DNA of 64,000 bases from an uncultured Fluviicola sp. (GTDB taxonomy: Bacteria; Bacteroidota; Bacteroidia; Flavobacteriales_D; Crocinitomicaceae): the NCBI RefSeq assembly GCF_902168135.1, contig NZ_CABHOL010000049.1, positions 47,532 through 111,531 on the forward strand, given 5' to 3'. A program made the position numbers and the translations under genes. Numbering within the stretch: position 1 is the first letter of the stretch; every line of letters starts with the position of its first letter. Below the pieces are notes generated by a model. The model ran no database searches. It was not told the origin of the DNA and saw nothing but the letters and a program-made list of their open reading frames with translations. Below, in pieces: positions 1 to 8,066 of the stretch.

Positions 1-210
1 ATTAAATCCGGGCAGTTAATAGGGTTAGTAGACGAAGCCGGTAATATTGATATGCGCTACCATCAGGTCAACGGAAAAGGCGAATTGATGACCGGAACTT
101 GTCAATCAACACCTGAAATTTTACCCGACGGCAGAATCCGTCTTCACGAAACCTGGCAGTGGACTTCCGGAGATCAATCGAAAGGGGATTCTGTATTGGA
201 AGAGATTTGA
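1..210 (+). CDS. Conserved small protein, C-terminal part (annotated as n-acetylglutamate synthase in relatives)
   Basis: The reading frame is open from the first base and ends at a TGA, giving 69 residues without a start, so the gene begins outside the window. The segment runs IKSGQLIGLVDEAGNIDMRY and later has LHETWQWTSGD and ends SVLEEI. I recognise this as the end of a roughly 110-residue protein widespread in Bacteroidetes and often labelled n-acetylglutamate synthase. That label is doubtful: the protein is far too small for an acetyltransferase plus kinase-like domain. It looks like a single beta-rich domain. Function unknown. It is convergent with the next gene. Confidence 0.75.
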   Translation: MKSGQLIGLVDEAGNIDMRYHQVNGKGELMTGTCQSTPEILPDGRIRLHETWQWTSGDQSKGDSVLEEI

Positions 211-259
211 TAATATCATATGATACTATCAAAATAGATTAATCATCTTATTATGGCTT

Positions 260-1450
260 CTACTCCTTCACCAATTTTTTTGTGACTACAGAACTCCCTG
301 AACGAATGACAGCCACATAAATTCCTTGCGGGGAAGCTGTCAAATCGATCGAATTTCCATTTTCTATTACAGCAATGCATTGGCCGTTTGCAGAAAGAAC
401 TTCGATCGAAAAGTCACCTGTCAATTCAGCAGAAACATAGAACATTCCGGTTCCGGGATTCGGGCTGATTTGGATATCTGCCTCGTCATTTTCAGTCAAT
501 TCCAAAGTATTTGAAGCAAAACGCAGGATCGTTCCGTTCAATCCGCAGGTATAGCCGATCCCATTACCCGGGAAGCAGACTGCCAATTGACGGGAAGAAC
601 TGGAAACAACCGGCAGCCAGGAAGCTCCCTGACCAGTTGTTTTGTAAATGATACTCGTGTTTCCGGAATAACTTCCGCCAACTGCATACCCCACCGAATT
701 ATCCGGATAGAAAGCTACTCCGCTTAAAATGACTCCGGTAATGTCATCTGACGTCCAAACAGAACCTGCATTTGTTGTACGAAGAATAATTGCCTCATTC
801 GAACCCGCAATTCCTCCCACAACAACTCCTGTATTTGCATCCGTAAAGTAAATGTCTGTCAGGGAATGCGTGTTGGTGCCGCTGGCTTGAAAATTCCAGG
901 CTTGTCCGGCATTTACTGTTTTCAGGATCGTACCGCCATCTCCAACTGCGTAGCCAACCAGGTCTGAAACAAAAAAGATCTTGTTTAGTTTAAATGAAAT
1001 CCCGGTGTTTATTGGTGTCCAGGCATTTCCGGAATTAGTGGAAACCAAAATTGTTCCGTTTGCACCGGTGACATAAATATTTAATCCGTTGACGAAAATC
1101 CCGGTCAGATCATTACTGGTTCCCGAATTGACCGTTGTCCAACTAGCTCCCGCATTGGTGGTCTTGAGAATGGTCCCGTTCTCACCAACAGCAACATAAG
1201 TCGATCCGTTCAAGTAGGCAATTCCGTTCAGGTCGTATTGTGTCCCTGAATTCGAACTGGTCCAGTGTAAACCCGCATCCATTGTTTTACGGATCACACC
1301 TCCGTTTCCTACAACCATTCCAACGGAAGGAGATGAAAAATCAATTCCATTCAACTGCGAAGAAACCCCACTGTTTTGAGGTGAAAATGTTTGTCCGAAG
1401 GCAAATAATCCGGAAGATAATGCTGTGATAAGTGTAATAAGCAATTTCAT
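260..1450 (-). CDS. Secreted Ycf48/BNR-like beta-propeller protein with T9SS type A sorting domain
   Basis: 396 residues. An N-terminal signal peptide (MKLLITLITALSSGLFAFGQ) is followed by about six repeats of the form GxxGxIxKTxNAGxxW, the pattern of Ycf48-like and BNR propellers (for example GENGTILKTTNAGASWTTV and GDGGTILKTVNAGQAW). The last ~75 residues start with ISPNPGTGMFYV and end KKLVKE, a type A C-terminal sorting domain, so export by the type IX system and surface attachment or release are expected. The propeller family is known from photosystem assembly factors and from sialidase-like proteins; no sialidase catalytic residues are visible, so a binding role is more likely. Monocistronic; a dyad lies upstream at 1481-1499. 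Confidence 0.85.
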   Translation of the reverse strand: MKLLITLITALSSGLFAFGQTFSPQNSGVSSQLNGIDFSSPSVGMVVGNGGVIRKTMDAGLHWTSSNSGTQYDLNGIAYLNGSTYVAVGENGTILKTTNAGASWTTVNSGTSNDLTGIFVNGLNIYVTGANGTILVSTNSGNAWTPINTGISFKLNKIFFVSDLVGYAVGDGGTILKTVNAGQAWNFQASGTNTHSLTDIYFTDANTGVVVGGIAGSNEAIILRTTNAGSVWTSDDITGVILSGVAFYPDNSVGYAVGGSYSGNTSIIYKTTGQGASWLPVVSSSSRQLAVCFPGNGIGYTCGLNGTILRFASNTLELTENDEADIQISPNPGTGMFYVSAELTGDFSIEVLSANGQCIAVIENGNSIDLTASPQGIYVAVIRSGSSVVTKKLVKE

Positions 1451-1480
1451 ATTTAGCTGTTATTTCGGTCAATTCTTAAA

Positions 1481-1499
1481 TTGATATCCCTGATATCAA
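1481..1499. promoter_or_regulatory. Perfect dyad TTGATATC-CCT-GATATCAA
   Basis: Two 8-bp arms around a 3-nt centre, 31 bases upstream of the Ycf48-like gene and 43 bases past the end of mtnB on the same strand. There is no T-run next to it, so an operator-like protein-binding site is more likely than a terminator. No regulator can be named. Confidence 0.4.
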
Positions 1500-1541
1500 T
1501 TCTCAACGAGTAATTCAATACGATGGTTGGGTGATTTTTAC

Positions 1542-2144
1542 TTAATTGGAAAATTTCCAATCTACTTCGAACAAATATTCCGCTGTTTCCAGGTGTCGTT
1601 TTGCTTCAAAGAGGTTTCTGCCCCAGGCGTAGGTCCCATGCTGACGCATGATAAATGCAGGAACAGTCAGTCTGTTTTTCTCTTTTTCCAAAACAGCAGC
1701 AAATGCCGGCATATCCTGTGTATTGTCAAAAACAGGGACCTGAACAGTAATTTCATGGGTTTTTATTCCTTCAAAACCTTTCAGTACTTCATAACCGCTC
1801 AATTCAACGGACTGTTTATTCTTCATGGACTGCAGAACCGAATACACGGAATGGCTGTGAACAATACACATCATTTCCGGAAACAACTGGTACAATTTAC
1901 AATGGATCAGTGTTTCTGCCGACGGACGAATTCCTTCATATGCAGGAAGCGCTTTTCCCTGCAGGTCTACCTCCATAAAATCTGCCTCGGAGAAACGGGA
2001 TTTATCGATTCCCGAACGGGAAACAATAATTACATCCGGTCTTTCAGCCAATCGGAAAGAATAGTTGGTAGAAGTTGCCGGCGACCAGCCCTTTTGATGG
2101 TAGGCACGAATCACTTCGGCCAGTTCCTTTTTTTCTTGTTCCAT
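1542..2144 (-). CDS. mtnB: Methylthioribulose-1-phosphate dehydratase (class II aldolase family)
   Basis: 200 residues, the normal MtnB length. MtnB dehydrates 5-methylthioribulose-1-phosphate in the methionine salvage pathway in the cytoplasm. Visible family features are the N-terminal WSPATSTNYSFR segment (substrate-binding glycine/serine region), the SRSGIDK motif, the zinc-binding HSHS at about residue 115, and a later RQHGTYAWG providing the third histidine. It is the last gene of a three-gene unit with a sterol-desaturase-like gene (one base between them) and pyrF. The other salvage genes (mtnA, mtnC, mtnD) are not nearby. A weaker alternative is another class II aldolase, but WSPATSTNYS is characteristic of MtnB. 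Confidence 0.88.
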   Translation of the reverse strand: MEQEKKELAEVIRAYHQKGWSPATSTNYSFRLAERPDVIIVSRSGIDKSRFSEADFMEVDLQGKALPAYEGIRPSAETLIHCKLYQLFPEMMCIVHSHSVYSVLQSMKNKQSVELSGYEVLKGFEGIKTHEITVQVPVFDNTQDMPAFAAVLEKEKNRLTVPAFIMRQHGTYAWGRNLFEAKRHLETAEYLFEVDWKFSN

Positions 2145-2145
2145 G

Positions 2146-3039
2146 CTATTCTTTTTCAGCTTGTTTGATATGATTTCGCAATTGTTTCGATGTCATGGTG
2201 CTTCCGTCATGACTCCACCCCGGAGGTTTCAGGATGTAAAGCCATTTATTCCTGAATCCTCTTACTTTTCGTACATCCTGGAAGATTGAAACCCATTCGT
2301 GGAAAATCACATTTGCAGGGTTTTTGTCTATTTTCTTTCCATACAGACCGAATTCAATCGGAAGATTATCAATTTCAGCCTGGAAAGTACCGAAAAGCTT
2401 ATCCCAAACAATCAGGATCATACCCATGTTCTTATCCAGGTATTCTACATTGGAAGCATGATGAACCCGGTGGTGTGAAGGTGTTACCAAAAAAGACTCC
2501 AGGATTCCCAACTTATTGACCATTTTGGTATGTACCAGGATTCCATAAGTTTGGGTAATCGAATACATGATAAAAATATCAAATGGCTCAAAGCCCAAAA
2601 ACACCAGTGGGATAAACCAGATGAATCGGTAAACAGGCTGAAAAACCGAAGACCGGAATCCGGTTGTCAAATTGAATTTATCCGAAGAATGGTGTGTTAC
2701 GTGGATTGCCCAAAAGAAGCGCACAACATGGTCGATACGGTGAATCCAGTAAAAAATAAAATCCTCCGCTAAGAAAAGCAGTCCCCAATAGAGCCAGGAA
2801 TGTGTTTCCCAGTTGATGAGGCGGTAATCAAAGAAGAAAAGAAGAAAAAACAGGGTTATTCCACGCATCAGTACGTCGACTCCCATATTTGTGATCATCA
2901 GGTAAAGGTTCTGGATCGTGTCGCCTACGCTATAAAGTTTTCTATTGTGCCAATTACTAAGAATAATTTCACCAAGGATCAGGAACACGTAAATCGGTGT
3001 ACTGATAAAAATGATGAGTTTTTCTACGTAATCAACCAT
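2146..3039 (-). CDS. Sterol desaturase / fatty acid hydroxylase superfamily membrane protein
   Basis: 297 residues. The three histidine clusters of the family are intact: HRIDH at about 100-104, HVTHH at 113-117 and HHRVHH at 189-194. They would bind a di-iron centre. Hydrophobic segments at roughly 8-28, 58-72, 82-98, 135-150 and 153-168 place it in the membrane. Members oxidise lipids, carotenoids, sterols or ether lipids; the substrate cannot be told from sequence. It sits between pyrF (13 bases) and mtnB (1 base), so the three genes are probably co-transcribed although they share no pathway. Confidence 0.88.
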   Translation of the reverse strand: MVDYVEKLIIFISTPIYVFLILGEIILSNWHNRKLYSVGDTIQNLYLMITNMGVDVLMRGITLFFLLFFFDYRLINWETHSWLYWGLLFLAEDFIFYWIHRIDHVVRFFWAIHVTHHSSDKFNLTTGFRSSVFQPVYRFIWFIPLVFLGFEPFDIFIMYSITQTYGILVHTKMVNKLGILESFLVTPSHHRVHHASNVEYLDKNMGMILIVWDKLFGTFQAEIDNLPIEFGLYGKKIDKNPANVIFHEWVSIFQDVRKVRGFRNKWLYILKPPGWSHDGSTMTSKQLRNHIKQAEKE

Positions 3040-3052
3040 GAAAATTCCGTTT

Positions 3053-3871
3053 TTAGAAATTCTTCGCTGTCAAAATCCGGGCCATCTCCGCCTGTAGTTT
3101 CTGAGCTTCTTTGCGTGCTTCAGACGCAAAATCAGGAGTGTTTGATGCATAAATAATCGATCTGGATGCATTGACCAATAAACCACAGTCATCATTCCAG
3201 CCATATTTAGCCACATCTTCCAGGCTTCCTCCCTGGGCTCCTACTCCCGGAACCAGGAAAAAGTGATTCGGAACAATTTTACGCACTTCTGCGATTCCTT
3301 CTGCACGTGTTGCTCCGACCACATACATCAGGTTATTTTCAGAACCCCATTTGGAACTCTTTTTCAAGACTTTCTTATACAATTCCTCACCGGATGCATC
3401 GGTTGTAAACTGAAAATCCAAAGCACCTTTATTGGAAGTCAATGCCAGCAGGATTACCCACTTATTCTCAAATTCCTGGAAAGGAGTTACCGAATCTTCT
3501 CCCATATACGGTGCAACGGTTACCGCGTCACAATCCAGGTATTCGAAAAAGGTCTTTGCATAATAGGTAGATGTATTCCCGATATCTCCGCGCTTGGCAT
3601 CTGCAATGGTCATACAATGATCCGGGATGTAATCAATGGTTTTTTTCAATGATTCCCAGCCTTTCGGTCCCAATGCTTCATAAAACGCAATATTGGGTTT
3701 GTAGGCTACACATAAATCCCGGGTAGCATCGATGATTGCTTTATTGAATTCAAAAACCGGATCTTCTGTCTGCAGCAAATGCACAGGGATTTTACCCAGG
3801 TCGGTGTCCAAACCGACACATAAAAACGATCTCTTTTCGCGAATTTGCCGAATCAATTCCTGTCTTTTCAT
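3053..3871 (-). CDS. pyrF: Orotidine 5'-phosphate decarboxylase, class 2
   Basis: 272 residues, the long class 2 (mycobacterial-type) form. It catalyses the last step of de novo UMP synthesis. The active-site motif [12 protein letters not shown] is present at about 90-101 (D91, K93 and D96 being the charged network), with [10 protein letters not shown] near residue 20 and the phosphate-binding VPGVGAQGG late in the chain. First gene of the pyrF/sterol-desaturase/mtnB unit. A TATCTTTG box at 3890-3897 on the minus strand lies 18 bases before the ATG and fits the Bacteroidetes -7 element. Divergent from the outer-membrane protein gene at 4006. Confidence 0.97.
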   Translation of the reverse strand: MKRQELIRQIREKRSFLCVGLDTDLGKIPVHLLQTEDPVFEFNKAIIDATRDLCVAYKPNIAFYEALGPKGWESLKKTIDYIPDHCMTIADAKRGDIGNTSTYYAKTFFEYLDCDAVTVAPYMGEDSVTPFQEFENKWVILLALTSNKGALDFQFTTDASGEELYKKVLKKSSKWGSENNLMYVVGATRAEGIAEVRKIVPNHFFLVPGVGAQGGSLEDVAKYGWNDDCGLLVNASRSIIYASNTPDFASEARKEAQKLQAEMARILTAKNF

Positions 3872-3889
3872 CCATTAGTTTTAAGCGTG

Positions 3890-3897
3890 CAAAGATA
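3890..3897 (-). promoter_or_regulatory. -7 box of the pyrF operon
   Basis: TATCTTTG read on the minus strand matches the Bacteroidetes -7 consensus TAnnTTTG and lies 18 bases before the pyrF start codon. No good TTG element at the usual distance stands out. Confidence 0.5.
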
Positions 3898-3980
3898 AGA
3901 AGTATCATTTAATAAATACCTTGTTTTCGATCAGCTTAAAATCAAGAATGTTTTGGCGGTCCGGGCATCTAAAAAGACCG

Positions 3981-3988
3981 TATTTTTG
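3981..3988 (+). promoter_or_regulatory. -7 box of the outer-membrane protein gene
   Basis: TATTTTTG matches TAnnTTTG and ends 17 bases before the ATG at 4006. A TTTTGG at 3951-3956 is a possible -33 element, slightly farther away than usual. Confidence 0.5.
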
Positions 3989-4005
3989 CACCAGAATATT
4001 TGTTT

Positions 4006-4662
4006 ATGAAACTTACCATTTGGACCATCCTGATCATTTCTTCCCTTCATTTTTCAGCTTATTCTCAACTTTTTTTAGGAGCTAAGAGTGGTTACAACCG
4101 TTACTTTGATCCCGGAATGAACGGCGGGAATATTGCTTTTTTTACGGAGCTTCCATTCGGAGAATACTACGGGGCATCTGTAAGAGCTGGCTTGTTTTAT
4201 GATTTTCCGATGAAAATCGAAGAAATGGCAACACTTTATCCCCTCAATAGCGGATACCTGCCAGATGGGTACGTTCCGGTTACATCCTGGTACAAGAATA
4301 TCGGAATCAACATCGAATACATCCATTACTTTTACAACGATGCATTTGAAACCGGTCTGTACTCGGTGATTAAAAACGGCATTTCTTATTCCAGCATTAC
4401 CCGAAAAACGAATGGGTTTGATGTGAGCGATTATTACCAGACCGACCACGTGGAAAACAACAAAAAGTTTTCTCTTTATTTTGGAGTTGGTCTGGGGTTC
4501 CAGTTTTCATTAGGTCCCAACAGTTTGCTTTTCACCGAAATTCATGGCGGATTCCCTTTCTTTTCTATCAGGAGAAATGATGCATCCTCTTCCATGGTCA
4601 GCGGTTATCCACCTGTAACTGTATCGGGAATTGTCGGATTTAAGCGATCTGTTTTCAATTAA
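4006..4662 (+). CDS. Predicted outer-membrane beta-barrel protein
   Basis: 218 residues from the ATG at 4006; an in-frame TTG six bases upstream is a less likely start. The signal peptide MKLTIWTILIISSLHFSAYS ends before QLFLG. The mature part has alternating hydrophobic/aromatic strands with tight turns (GAKSGYNRYF, YYGASVRAGLFYDF, KFSLYFGVGLGFQFSLG, VTVSGIVGFKRS), as in small PorT/OmpX-like Bacteroidetes barrels. No specific family recognised. Divergent from pyrF and convergent with the DUF4249 gene, whose end is 15 bases away. Confidence 0.65.
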   Translation: MKLTIWTILIISSLHFSAYSQLFLGAKSGYNRYFDPGMNGGNIAFFTELPFGEYYGASVRAGLFYDFPMKIEEMATLYPLNSGYLPDGYVPVTSWYKNIGINIEYIHYFYNDAFETGLYSVIKNGISYSSITRKTNGFDVSDYYQTDHVENNKKFSLYFGVGLGFQFSLGPNSLLFTEIHGGFPFFSIRRNDASSSMVSGYPPVTVSGIVGFKRSVFN

Positions 4663-4677
4663 CTTTTGCTCCTTTTC

Positions 4678-5454
4678 TTACTGAACAACTGCCGTTCGCG
4701 TATCAAAAGTCCTGGCAGAGAAATAACCTACACATCCACCGCTCAGGTTAGAGATCGGGTTTGCAGGTGTTGCACTACTGGATAAATTTACTCCCAATTG
4801 GTTGAAATAGGTATGAATCGGTTTATCAATACCGAACATATCCACGCGAACCGTATCACCTACTTTCAATTCCGGAACAAACAAAGGTTCTACCACCAGG
4901 TTGCCATCTGTGAACTGATCGTTCTGGATGAAAATCCCTTTTTCCCTTTTTCCGTTCACAAAAACATGGAACTGGTAGTAATTGGCAACTCCCTGCTCAT
5001 CAAAATGTGCCGGAACAATTGAATAGAGCGTATCTGTTCCAAACGTATAAATTACGGGATACAATTCCTGGAAAGGCTGGAATGCAGGCATGGTACTGCT
5101 TCCGGTGTAAGAAGTTCCTTCCACAACGGTTGTTAATGTATATGTTCGGCCTTCAATTCCGGGATAATTGGTCAATTCGTACCATCCGTTCCCAACTGAA
5201 GTAAAGGTTCCTGCATTCCCCAAATTATCGATCACTGTTATCGATGCATTGTCAACAGTCGGAGGAGGCATATTCTCATCAAAGTTCTGTGTTTTGGTAA
5301 CGCGAATGCGCTGAACCGTATCGCCTCTTAAAATGAATCCTTCAATCACCACTTTCTGTTCGGTATCATTCAAATCGATATCAATGACTTTTTCACAACT
5401 TGAAAATGCGAGGATAAAAGCAAAAGAAACAAGGGCTGTAATTATCAATTTCAT
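4678..5454 (-). CDS. DUF4249 lipoprotein, partner of the adjacent TonB-dependent receptor
   Basis: 258 residues. A lipoprotein signal ends in LAFSSC, so the mature protein starts at a lipidated cysteine and is probably held on the outer membrane. The following EKVIDIDLNDTEQKVVIEGF is the typical opening of DUF4249 proteins, which in Bacteroidetes are almost always encoded next to a SusC-like or related TonB receptor. That is the case here: the receptor is immediately upstream with 64 bases between. By analogy with SusD-type surface lipoproteins it may help capture the receptor's ligand, but the ligand is unknown. The C-terminus ends in TAVVQ without a recognisable sorting signal. Confidence 0.85.
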   Translation of the reverse strand: MKLIITALVSFAFILAFSSCEKVIDIDLNDTEQKVVIEGFILRGDTVQRIRVTKTQNFDENMPPPTVDNASITVIDNLGNAGTFTSVGNGWYELTNYPGIEGRTYTLTTVVEGTSYTGSSTMPAFQPFQELYPVIYTFGTDTLYSIVPAHFDEQGVANYYQFHVFVNGKREKGIFIQNDQFTDGNLVVEPLFVPELKVGDTVRVDMFGIDKPIHTYFNQLGVNLSSSATPANPISNLSGGCVGYFSARTFDTRTAVVQ

Positions 5455-5501
5455 CTTTGTTGTATTAGTTAATTCAATCTACTCATCGTTTGTCTTTAAT
5501 C

Positions 5502-5516
5502 GAAAGCAATGCTTTC
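5502..5516. promoter_or_regulatory. Small dyad GAAAGCA-A-TGCTTTC directly after the TonB receptor stop
   Basis: Perfect 7-bp arms around one base, two bases beyond the stop codon of the receptor gene (minus strand). A near twin sits two bases beyond the stop of the PorE-like gene at 10628-10642; both share AAGCAATGCTT. This may be a 3'-end processing or stability hairpin, or a protein site. Confidence 0.35.
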
Positions 5517-5518
5517 TC

Positions 5519-7840
5519 TTACTTAAATTTAAAATTGTAGGTAATTGCCGGAACTATTCGGAACAAAGTTGTCTGTACCGCTTCGGTCTTAGACGGATCA
5601 TCCTTGTTTTCACGGAATGTGATCGAATAAGCATTTTCACGCGCGTATGCGTTGTAGATTGAGAAATTCCAGCTGCTCTCAAACTTCTTGGTGTTCTTGC
5701 GAAGCCAGGTCACTCCAAGGTCCAGGCGGTGATAATTCGGCATGCGGTAACCATTTCGCTGGGTATAGATAAAATAGGTCTGGCCGTCGATCTGGTATTT
5801 CCCGGAAGGGAACGTCACTGCATTTCCGGTGTAGAAAACAAACAAAGCTGAAACAGACCATTTCGGAGTAATCTCATAAATACCAACAACAGAGAGATCG
5901 TGCAGTCTGTCTTGTTTTGCCAGGTACCATTTTCCGTCATTAATTCCTTCGATCTTCCGCTCCGTGCGTGAAAGTGTATACCCTACCCAACCGGTAAATT
6001 TACCCGACTTTTTCTTCAGCATGATCTCCAACCCATAGGCACGTCCGATTCCGGAAAGCAATTCTCCCTCCAGGCGTTCGTTTGCCTGTTCATTTGCGCC
6101 GTTTTTGTAATCCAGCTGGTTCTGCATCCATTTGTAATACACCTCTGTGCTTAATTCCAATTTGTTATCCAGGAAATTCTTAAACCAGCCCAAGGCTACC
6201 TGGTCGGAAATTTCCGGTTTTATATTCAGGCTTGAAGAAAGCCACACATCTGTAGGGGAACCGGAAGTAGAATTGGAAACCTGGTGGATGTTTTGGGTAT
6301 TTCGGGCATACGCAGCTTTAATCGATTGTCCTTTCAAATACTGCCAGCTGAAGGAAAGTCTCGGTTCCACAAAGAAATAAGACTTCAATAATTTATTCTT
6401 AGTCCATGTGTCGGCGGTAGCAATTGTTCCATCCGGATTATACGTGTACATTTCATCACCGCTTGCAAGTGCCATCAGGTTTGAACCCCGCAGGCCATAG
6501 CTCATGGTAAAGTTTTCGGTAATGGTGTAATCGTTTGTGATATAAACTGCATTCTCCACGGAATTAGTCGGTTTTAAACGCTTGGCGTTAATTCCGGATT
6601 CTTCATTCGCGTCGATCTGTCCCGGTGTAATTCCATGGTTGATCACATTCAACCCGATCTTTACTTTATTCCGGTTATTCGGAAACCACTGGAACTCCTG
6701 CTTTAGATTGAAATCCTGGATCTGGGAAGTGATATCAAACTGCACATCGCCGCCTGAAATGGAAATCTTGTAATCGTATTTACTATAGATAAATGAAGTA
6801 TTGGAGAACCATTTTTCATTCATTATGTGATTCCAGCGCAGGGTTCCTGTTGCATTCCCCCAATTAATCCCGAAAACATCTCCTAAACCGAGCTTATCCC
6901 TCCCGAAATATCCGGACAAGAACAAACGGTCTTTTTTTCCTATACGGTAGTTGACTTTAGCGTTTAAATCATAGAAAAACAACTTATTGTCTTTGAATCG
7001 GTCCGACAATTTCAGGAATAAATCGGCATAAGTTCTTCTTCCCGAAATTAAAAACGACGCTTTATCTTTGGCAATCGGTCCTTCTACGATCAATTTGGAA
7101 GAGATCAAACCGATCCCGCCGCCAACATTGTAGCGTTTTTGGTTCCCTTCGTTCATTTTGATGTCCAGTACAGACGAAAGTCTTCCCCCGTAATTCGAAG
7201 GCTGATTTCCTTTGTAAAGCATCGCATCTTTGATAGCATCCGAATTGAATGTTGAGAAGAATCCTAATAAGTGACTTGCATTATAGACCGGTGCTTCATC
7301 CAGCAAAATGAGGTTTTGGTCAGCCCCGCCGCCGCGAACGTAAAATCCGGAACTTCCTTCGCCGGCATTTTTCACTCCGGGAATCAGCTGCATGGTTTTG
7401 ATCAAATCCTTTTCACCAAAGATCACCGGGATCTTGGAAATTTCCTTCGGGTCGATTTTCTCCACTCCCATTAACGGATCACGAACATTCCCGTCAGGTC
7501 TTTCAGAGGAAACCACCACTTCTTCCAATTCTTTTTCGTCTTGCTCTGTCTTTAATTGAAAATCGACCGATTGGGATACAGCGAGGTCGATTTCCTGTTC
7601 CATTAAAAGGTATCCGACACCAGAAACCTGGATGGTATATTTCCCGGCAGGCAGGGTCAAGGAGTAAAATCCGTACTCATTTGTTACAGCTCCGAGTTTC
7701 TGATCTTTTACGCGTACAATGGCCCCGATAATTTCTTCGCCTTTAGATTGATCTTTAACAGTTCCACTTAAGGTTGCATTTCCCTGTCCGAAAGAGATTG
7801 CAGTGATTAGAACAAATAAAAGGAGTATTCCTGATTTCAT
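5519..7840 (-). CDS. TonB-dependent receptor with N-terminal carboxypeptidase-regulatory-like domain
   Basis: 773 residues. Signal peptide MKSGILLLFVLITAISFGQG; a CarboxypepD_reg-like beta-sandwich at ~22-105 (LSGTVKDQSKGEEIIGAIVRV); a plug domain at ~130-230 with GFYVRGGGADQNLILLDEAPVYN, the hallmark of this receptor group; then a 22-strand-type barrel to the end. It should import a ligand across the outer membrane using TonB/ExbBD. The group is distinct from classical SusC (no long SusC signature and shorter than the ~1000 residues of SusC), and its partner is DUF4249 rather than SusD. Substrate unknown. Confidence 0.92.
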   Translation of the reverse strand: MKSGILLLFVLITAISFGQGNATLSGTVKDQSKGEEIIGAIVRVKDQKLGAVTNEYGFYSLTLPAGKYTIQVSGVGYLLMEQEIDLAVSQSVDFQLKTEQDEKELEEVVVSSERPDGNVRDPLMGVEKIDPKEISKIPVIFGEKDLIKTMQLIPGVKNAGEGSSGFYVRGGGADQNLILLDEAPVYNASHLLGFFSTFNSDAIKDAMLYKGNQPSNYGGRLSSVLDIKMNEGNQKRYNVGGGIGLISSKLIVEGPIAKDKASFLISGRRTYADLFLKLSDRFKDNKLFFYDLNAKVNYRIGKKDRLFLSGYFGRDKLGLGDVFGINWGNATGTLRWNHIMNEKWFSNTSFIYSKYDYKISISGGDVQFDITSQIQDFNLKQEFQWFPNNRNKVKIGLNVINHGITPGQIDANEESGINAKRLKPTNSVENAVYITNDYTITENFTMSYGLRGSNLMALASGDEMYTYNPDGTIATADTWTKNKLLKSYFFVEPRLSFSWQYLKGQSIKAAYARNTQNIHQVSNSTSGSPTDVWLSSSLNIKPEISDQVALGWFKNFLDNKLELSTEVYYKWMQNQLDYKNGANEQANERLEGELLSGIGRAYGLEIMLKKKSGKFTGWVGYTLSRTERKIEGINDGKWYLAKQDRLHDLSVVGIYEITPKWSVSALFVFYTGNAVTFPSGKYQIDGQTYFIYTQRNGYRMPNYHRLDLGVTWLRKNTKKFESSWNFSIYNAYARENAYSITFRENKDDPSKTEAVQTTLFRIVPAITYNFKFK

Positions 7841-7931
7841 ATTGTTGAGTTGTGGTGTAAAATTCGCATTTATCTTTTCATATAGTTAAAAAAAGGGGCG
7901 AATGGTTGTCATTATTCGGTTAAAGGTAATC

Positions 7932-7973
7932 ATCATAAAAAAACGCACTGTTAACAGTACGTTTTTTTATGAT
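7932..7973. terminator. Bidirectional terminator between prfA and the TonB receptor
   Basis: A near-perfect inverted repeat of 21-bp arms with a single C/A mismatch. The outer part pairs ATAAAAAAACG with CGTTTTTTTAT and the core is ACTGTTAACAGT. It gives a T-run on both strands. It lies downstream of prfA and upstream of the receptor gene on the minus strand, so it should stop prfA transcripts. Confidence 0.8.
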
Positions 7974-8064
7974 TGTTCAATGGTTCAAAATAGTTCAACG
8001 GATTCAAATCCATTGAATTATTTGAGCATTTAAACTTTTTATTCCGATAGCTATCGGAATTTTG
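7974..8064. repeat. TTTGAAC/GTTCAAA-rich intergenic repeat with a CCGATAGCTATCGG palindrome
   Basis: This spacer contains several GTTCAA/TTGAAC words in both orientations and a perfect 20-bp palindrome at 8041-8060 with arms ATTCCGATAG and CTATCGGAAT. Related TTTGAAC-rich spacers occur at 17210-17271, 43024-43091, 46243-46372 and 59396-59507. The GATAGCTATC palindrome resembles one I recall as recurrent in Bacteroidetes genomes; that is from memory, not a search. Confidence 0.5.
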
Positions 8065-8066
8065 AA

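Noticed and set aside
1527..2168. 213-codon + strand frame opposite mtnB
   Set aside because: The minus strand encodes clear MtnB with active-site motifs; the + frame has no family features.
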